This document shows, piece after piece, positions 58,181-64,000 of a stretch of DNA of 64,000 nt. Source of the DNA: Balaenoptera acutorostrata (Eukaryota > Chordata > Mammalia > Artiodactyla > Balaenopteridae); the NCBI RefSeq assembly GCF_949987535.1, contig NC_080080.1:59184668-59248667 (forward strand). The letters run 5' to 3'. Below the pieces are notes generated by a model. The model had not been told where the DNA came from, did not search any database, and saw only the letters and a list, made by a program, of their open reading frames with translations. The position numbers were made by a program, and so were the translations under genes. Position 1 is the stretch's first letter; each line of letters begins with the position of its first letter.

Positions 58181-59194
58181 TAAAAAACAAAGCAACATTG
58201 ACCTGGATGTAATTTTGATTCTGCCAAGGCAAGTAAGGCTTTAAGGACTTGGAGATGAGATATTCCACTTCACTTCACCCTGTTTTCCAAGATGACACAA
58301 CTGAGACCCAGTAACTTGTTCAAGGTCACTTGGCTAATTCATACCAGAATGAGGACTAGACCGTGGGCCATCAGAGTATTTTCACTGAATCTCCCCTTGG
58401 AATTCTATGGCCAAGTGTTGGTTGGGGGCACCCTGAGGACACAGCACTAACTGCCTGTGGTCCAGGCACGAGGTCGAGGAGGTGGGGCCTGCTGAAGAGC
58501 CCATCCTTGCTCTGACTTCATGAAGCAGGAAGACTTCCTCCTTAGGACTAGAATCTGAGCTGCTCCTTCTTTTGAATTTTGAATCCTTGCCTTTTTCCTT
58601 TTAAAGAAAAGAGAACAGGAGCTGGCTGTGTGCCTGTTCCGTGCTGCGTTAGGTGTCAAACCCATCGCCAAGAGTAAACAGCCACAGTAGGTGAAGTGGG
58701 GTTAAAATCCCCACACCCCGGCACTTTGAATGGTTGAACAGAAACGTAGAATGGAAAACACGTTGCCTAATGCTATATTAACTGCCTAATGCTTTATCTA
58801 TAGACTGGATGCTTATCGTTTCATCTAAGCGTGGAAGATAAGTGTCTCTGAGCACAGAGTACAGCCTGTGCCCGGACACTCAAAGGCCTGTTACTACTAA
58901 AGATTATGTAAAAAGGCTGTTGGAGCTCAAAAAAAAAAAAAAAATCAAATCAGAGTTCTGTTTGTTCCTGTTGTCAGACTGAGATAGCAGCCAACGAAAG
59001 ACGGAAGGAAAGAAAGCCTAACACCCTGTCAGATAGCACATGGGTGCACCAGTGAGAGCCAGACCGCTTCAGCTTTTATTTAGCATGAACCACGCTACTG
59101 TCAGCATTGGTACCTGAGGAGCAGGTGCTCTCACCAGCCTGTGCGTGGCTGGATTGGGGAACTGCTGTGAGTTTTCCAGATTCATGCTTCTCCA
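58181..59194. other. unassigned sequence
   Basis: 'caaggcaagtaaggctttaa' to 'caaggtcacttggctaattc' (58,225-58,340) includes a MIR-like core. An A-run lies at 58,929-58,944. No gene seen. Confidence 0.4.
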
Positions 59195-60075
59195 ATGCTG
59201 AACTTCTACAATATCTTCCTAATTGGTCTCCCAGCGTCTAATCTTGACACCCTCTCTAATCCGACTTCCACTCTGCAGGCAGAGTTACCTTTTAAATTAG
59301 GAGGATGGGATTACCAAATGCCCACTGCTATATATAAACAAGGTAACCAACAAGGACATACTGTATAGCACAGGGAACTATACCCAAGATTTTGTAATAG
59401 CCCATAAGGGAAAAGAATCTGAAAAAGAATATATACGTGTATATATATGTATAACTGAATCATTGTGCTGTACACCTGAAACTAATACAACATTGTAAAT
59501 CAACTTTAATTTTGAAAAAGTGTAATTTAATCAGCTTGAAACATCAGTGGCTTTTTACTGCTCCTAGGAGAAAACCCAGACTCTTTAACATGACTTGCAG
59601 AGCCCTCCATAAGGTCAATCCTGCCTTCCTCTCCATCCTCATCCCTCACCCTGCCGTGTCATCCCCCTTGTCGTAGGTGTGTCCGCCACCCTGGCACCCT
59701 CTCCTGTTCTCAAATGCCCCATTCTTTACTGCTTCTGAGACTTCAGCAGGCACTTTTCTTTGCCTGGAAGGCACTCCCACCTCCTGGTTTAAATAATTCT
59801 TTTATATCCTTTAATTCCTGAGAAAGAATTTCTCCCATCCCCTGGCTAGGTCTGTTATATGCTCTCTTAGCACTTAAACTTTTTCTTTATGCATTTATGA
59901 AGCATTTATGTAGCACTTATGAAATTTATAATTAAATAGTTGATTGGTATTTGCTTAATATAGGTCTCTTCTAAGAGATGATATATACTCATAGCGAGAG
60001 CTTATACTCTTTGTCTATAGCATCAGGGGCAAGATTCTGGGTACACAGTAGCTCACAGACTTTGTTGAATGAATG
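59195..60075 (+). mobile_element. L2 LINE remnant, split by an L1 end
   Basis: 'cttctacaatatcttcctaa', then after the L1 insert 'cttgcagagccctccataag', 'ctttgcctggaaggcactcc' and the terminus 'gttgaatgaatggga'. Same family and orientation as the copy at 54,760. Confidence 0.82.
59300..59522 (+). mobile_element. L1 3'-end insertion within L2
   Basis: 'caacaaggacatactgtata', 'gtataactgaatcattgtgc' and 'caacattgtaaatcaacttt' show a short forward L1 3' end inserted in the L2. No clear target site duplication. Confidence 0.87.
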
Positions 60076-61334
60076 GGAAGACATATTCCGCCTTGCCATC
60101 GCTAGTCAATGTACTTCTTGAGGTCAGGAGACCCCTTCTACCCTGGGCCTAGCACAGGACCCAGTATATCAGAAGGGCTGAAGAGATTTTCCTCAATGAA
60201 TTTTAAGTCAACAGGTTACTGATTTGGAAGTATAACTCTTAAAAGTTTCTCCTTGAGAACTGCTTATATCTTAGGACATCCAACTTAATAAATGGAATCT
60301 CATGGTGACTTTGAAAAAATTACTGGTTCAACCTGATCTGTTGGTGCCAGTTCTTAAATTTGTCTGTTTTGCTGGTGTAGCTCTTTATTTGTGTTTTCAT
60401 GGTTAATACGGACTGGGGGAGCATGTCAGGGGAGGAGGAGAGCTGGGAAGAGGCACAGGAAGACCTTCACAAGGTAACTTGGCTGCCACACAATTCTCTT
60501 CCTCCTCTCTAGCTCCTCCCACCTCCTCCCTCCTCAAGCCTCTAGGACTTCCCTTGTCTTTCTACTTCTAGCAGAAGCTACTCACTAAGAAGGTATATCA
60601 AGATGAAGCTCTAACTTACTTATTTCCACTTGGTTGGATTTTCATCCAATATTCTCTTCTTTCTTCCTTTTCATTTCTTCATCTTCGCCTTCATCCTATT
60701 GTCTCAGAATAAGTGGCATTTTATTCTTTTCCAAAATTTACTCTCTGTCTCCATCTTAATCCCAGCTCTCCTGTCTCCCTTAAGACTTTGATCTCTTTAT
60801 TGTGACTTACCTCTTTTAGTTTCAGTTTCTCTCTCTCCACTGGTCCCACTTCACTGCCTACACACGCACTCTGTTCTCAAAAATCCCTCATGCCTTTACT
60901 TTTATCACGATTCTTTTTCCCACCTCCAATTACTCTTCTATCTTGATTTCTTGTTTTACAATCAAATTCCTCGAGTTGTCCACACTTAGAACTGCTGCTT
61001 TCTTTACACCTGCTACTTTTATACTCATTGCACTATTGTTTCTGACGTCTTTACTTTAATAAAAAAACAAAGCAAAACAGAAGGTCCATAGTGACCTCCA
61101 AATAGCTACATTTAATAAACACATGTGTGCATGATATTGTTGTATACCTTGTGTAAGGGATCATAATGGGTATACAATGAGGTAGAGACATCATTCTGGC
61201 CCTCTTGGAGCCCAGAGGCAGAGGAGCTAATAAAGATCTACAATACAAGAAATAATTGCTTTATGGAAGTACCACAGAGTGTGATGAAATCACGAGGCAG
61301 TCTACCTAGAGGAGATGATAAGTGCTTCATTAAG
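60076..61334. other. unassigned sequence
   Basis: T/C-rich between 60,480 and 60,980. Around 61,100-61,330 ('aatgaggtagagacatcatt', 'aaataattgctttatggaag') an old repeat of the 22,560 type is likely. No gene seen. Confidence 0.4.
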
Positions 61335-61346
61335 AAGTCAGTCCTT

Positions 61347-61598
61347 GGGGCAGCAGGAGGGATAAATTGGGAGATTGGGATTGACATATACACACTACTA
61401 TATATAAAAGACAACTAGTAAGAACCTACTATGTAGCACAGGGAACTCTGCTCAATACTCTGTAGTGACCTATATGGGAAAAGAATCTTAAAAAGAGTGG
61501 ATATATGCATATGTATAACCGATTCAGTTTGCTGTACAGCAGAAACTAACACAACATTGTAAATCAACTGTACTCCAATAAAAACTAAAAAAAAGAAA
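61347..61598 (+). mobile_element. short L1 3'-end insertion with target site duplication
   Basis: A 5'-truncated L1 of only about 250 bases, all 3'UTR ('gcacagggaactctgctcaa', 'gctgtacagcagaaactaac', 'actgtactccaataaaaact' and an A-tail). The 12-bp repeat aagtcagtcctt at 61,335-61,346 and 61,599-61,610 fixes both ends and shows a single insertion. Confidence 0.93.
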
Positions 61599-61610
61599 AA
61601 GTCAGTCCTT

Positions 61611-63129
61611 CAGCTGAGAGTTGTTAAGAAGAAAAGGAGATTGATAAGGTTGAAAATTCTAAGTGCTATAAGGGAGGAGAGGACAGACACAATGATACAG
61701 GAAAGCAAGAGAACTTCCAAGGGGTGGAGACAAAAGAGGTGGTCAAGGAATTCTTGAAGGAGGTGATCCTTGATCTGGAATTCTGAAACATGGATCTGAT
61801 GTGGACATCTTGGAAGTCAGATGGCTAAAAACCACGAAGGAGTCCATGTCTAAAAGGCTGCGATATGGAAGGCCAGAGTGAATGTCATCTCCAAGTGGGA
61901 AGGCTCCATTGGTTTGAAGGAATCAGGGGTGGAAAGGCAACAACATCTGTACAAATGGCCTTTCCAGGGGTTTATCAATTAGGTTGTCTCTACCTTTAAT
62001 CACATGTAGTAAGTATTTTTAGATGGGGAGCTCTAAATTCTCTTCCCTTGCAAACTGTCTCCATCTGCTGCAAGTGATTTAATCTGCCCTAAATGAGGGA
62101 GGAACAATGTAACCAAACAGGTCTTTTTCCCTCTCTTGTTTCTGTGTATTTTACTCATAAAAAGAACCATTTAGTATACCTTTTCCCTGCTCCATTTCTT
62201 AAACTCTCCCTCGCCTCTCCCCTTTGGGTCTGTTGGCAGAGAGAAAGGGAACAATATTTCATTTGTGAGTGAAAAGAGGACACACGATAGAACGGTTTAG
62301 AAATAGAAACAATGCCCCCCAAATAAAGGACTTGTTCTTGGCTTCTCCCTCTCTACACCCCACAGAGTTTTTTTGAGCGGTGTCAGGACACTTGCCTTCA
62401 TCCACTGACCCAGGGAGCCAGGAATGGTTTCTGTTGAGTGGTTTTAAAGTTTCGGTCAATGTTACTATCCATTAGAACATTACACATTAAAAAGCAGGAT
62501 TGCCCTAGGATCCAAATACAGAAAGCTGACATAAGAGTAAAACCGAGAAGGGACAAATAATTTGGATTTTTGATCAAGAGTGGGAGCCTTGCTGGGTTTT
62601 TTTTAGACATATTGTGACCGCTGTGGGATCAGTAAGGAAAACATTATCGAGTGTTGAGTGAGGCCTAATGCCTGTGGGGAGTACCCAAAGGACAAGGGCC
62701 TGCCTTGGGCTGGCAGCCGCAGATAAACAAGACAAAACAATAAACAGTGGAGGTGAACCAGGCCGGAGGAGGAAGAATTTAATAACCTAGGGCTCTTTTG
62801 CCAGAAGAGAATGGCTCCCTTCACAGGCACCTGCCAACTCCTTTTTAGCCAAGCACTAGAAATAGTGGGGAAGGAAGGCCAAAATAGCTTCTTTATGCCT
62901 TAAAAGCCTCATCCAGACCACGCAGTTTACTGGCTTCATGAAAAACATTTCATTGTGTGTCATGTAACGTGCTGTTTGAATGAACTAAAAACTCTGCAAA
63001 TACCTTATAAATGTAATTTAATTTCTCTGATAATCTAAATGAGGGCAATACCATTTGTCCTCAACACAGCTGCAGACTTTGCTAGGTCAGGGACTGAGTC
63101 ACTTGGCCTTGTGTGTGTGCTTACGTGTA
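61611..63129. other. unassigned sequence
   Basis: No gene could be supported. 62,600-62,830 is somewhat GC-richer and free of recognisable repeats, so it might be a conserved non-coding block, but that is a guess. Confidence 0.4.
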
Positions 63130-64000
63130 ATTGAGATGTAATTAACACATATTAACAGATACAAATCTTTGGTGCTCAATTTGATGAGTTTAGCAATTGT
63201 GTACGCTCATGTCATGTGACCACCACTCAAAACAAGATATAGAACACTTCCATTATTCCAGAAATTTCCCTCATGCCCCTTTTCAGCCTTTCCTCATGCC
63301 CCCATCCTCAACAAAACAACCACTTTGTGATTTCTGTCATCCTAGGTTAGTTTTGCCTCCTCTTGGATTTTATAGAATGGAATCAGATGCCATGTAGCCT
63401 CTTGTATCTGGCTTCTTTCCCTTATTATGATGTTTTTGAGAGTCATCCACATGGTGTGTGTATTCGTAGTTTGTTCTTTTGTGAGTAGGTAGTATTCTAT
63501 TGTATGACTATATCAAAATGTATTCATTCTCCTGTTGATGAACATTTGGGTTGATGGACACACCTCTTATCAGGAAGGCTCTTTTTGTGGACATATGTTT
63601 TCGTTTCCATCAGGAAATACCTAAGAGTGAAATTGCTGGTTCATAGGGTAGATATAAATTATGTCACAAGAAACTTCCAGTCTTTCAAAGTAATTGCAAT
63701 GTTTTACATTGCCACTAGCAAGGCATGAGAGTTTCAAGTATTCTATATCCTCAACGATACATATTATCAGTCTTTTTTGTTTTAGCATTTTATTGGGTGT
63801 GAAATGGTATCTCATTGTGGTTTTAACTTGCATTTCCCTGTTGTGCATTTTTACATGTTTTTATTGGACAATTGTATTTTTTATTTTGTAAAGTGTCTTT
63901 TCAAATCTTTTGCCCCCTTTTAAAGTGGATAGTTTGCCTTTTCATTGATAATTTGTGGGAGTGATTATATATTGTAGCTATGTCTTTTATCAGCTACATG
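63130..64000 (-). mobile_element. old L1 fragment, cut by the window edge
   Basis: 'attgagatgtaattaacaca', 'tgaccaccactcaaaacaag', 'gatttctgtcatcctaggtt', 'tgatgaacatttgggttgat' and 'gtgaaatggtatctcattgt' give a reverse old L1 3'UTR and the ORF2 C-terminal region, running off the right end. The short frames here are eroded ORF2 (for example REMQVKTTMRYHFTPNKM on the minus strand). Confidence 0.88.

Overview
The window is nuclear genomic DNA of a mammal, most likely a cetacean or a close cetartiodactyl relative. The diagnostic signal is a set of tRNA-derived SINEs beginning with a 'ggcttccctggtggcgcagtgg' type head and ending in an aaataaata tail. I recognise these as the CHR family of whales, hippos and ruminant relatives. 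I could not run a search, so the species is an inference.

Most of the window is interspersed repeats in AT-rich, non-coding sequence. Layout: 0-5 kb holds two CHR SINEs and ancient MIR-like pieces. 5.07-11.64 kb is a complete but dead LINE-1 on the minus strand (5'UTR, ORF1, ORF2, 3'UTR), bounded by a 13-bp target site duplication. 11.6-15.3 kb is mostly unique AT-rich DNA and contains a 26-base T-rich insert between perfect 17-bp direct repeats. 15.3-19.4 kb is another repeat cluster. A good candidate for a real terminal coding exon lies at 22,175-22,343 (+), with a splice acceptor, a stop and a polyadenylation signal; I do not recognise the protein. 22.5-31.1 kb holds L1 pieces (including a 2.3-kb 5'-truncated copy on the plus strand) and old MaLR-type LTR material. 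33.0-33.6 and 53.5-53.8 kb hold two related ERV LTRs. 36.4-37.3 kb is a SINE nested in an L1 piece with an inverted 5' part. 43-46.4 kb is old LTR and L1 fragments.

47.1-48.05 kb is the only strong CpG island and the best promoter candidate. It contains an array of 30-bp repeats (47,111-47,340) that keeps exact register despite many substitutions. From 48 to 64 kb there are further short L1 3' ends, one more full CHR SINE, two L2 elements and an old L1 running off the right edge.

No protein-coding gene is complete in the window. The open frames longer than about 100 codons are mostly L1 ORF2 debris, SINE read-through or GC-rich frames of the CpG island. I see no prokaryotic system, CRISPR array, operon or rRNA. 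The items most worth a second look are the indel-free 30-bp array in the CpG island, the orphan exon at 22.2 kb, the tail-only insertion at 14.7 kb and the SINE-like segment inside the L1 5'UTR.
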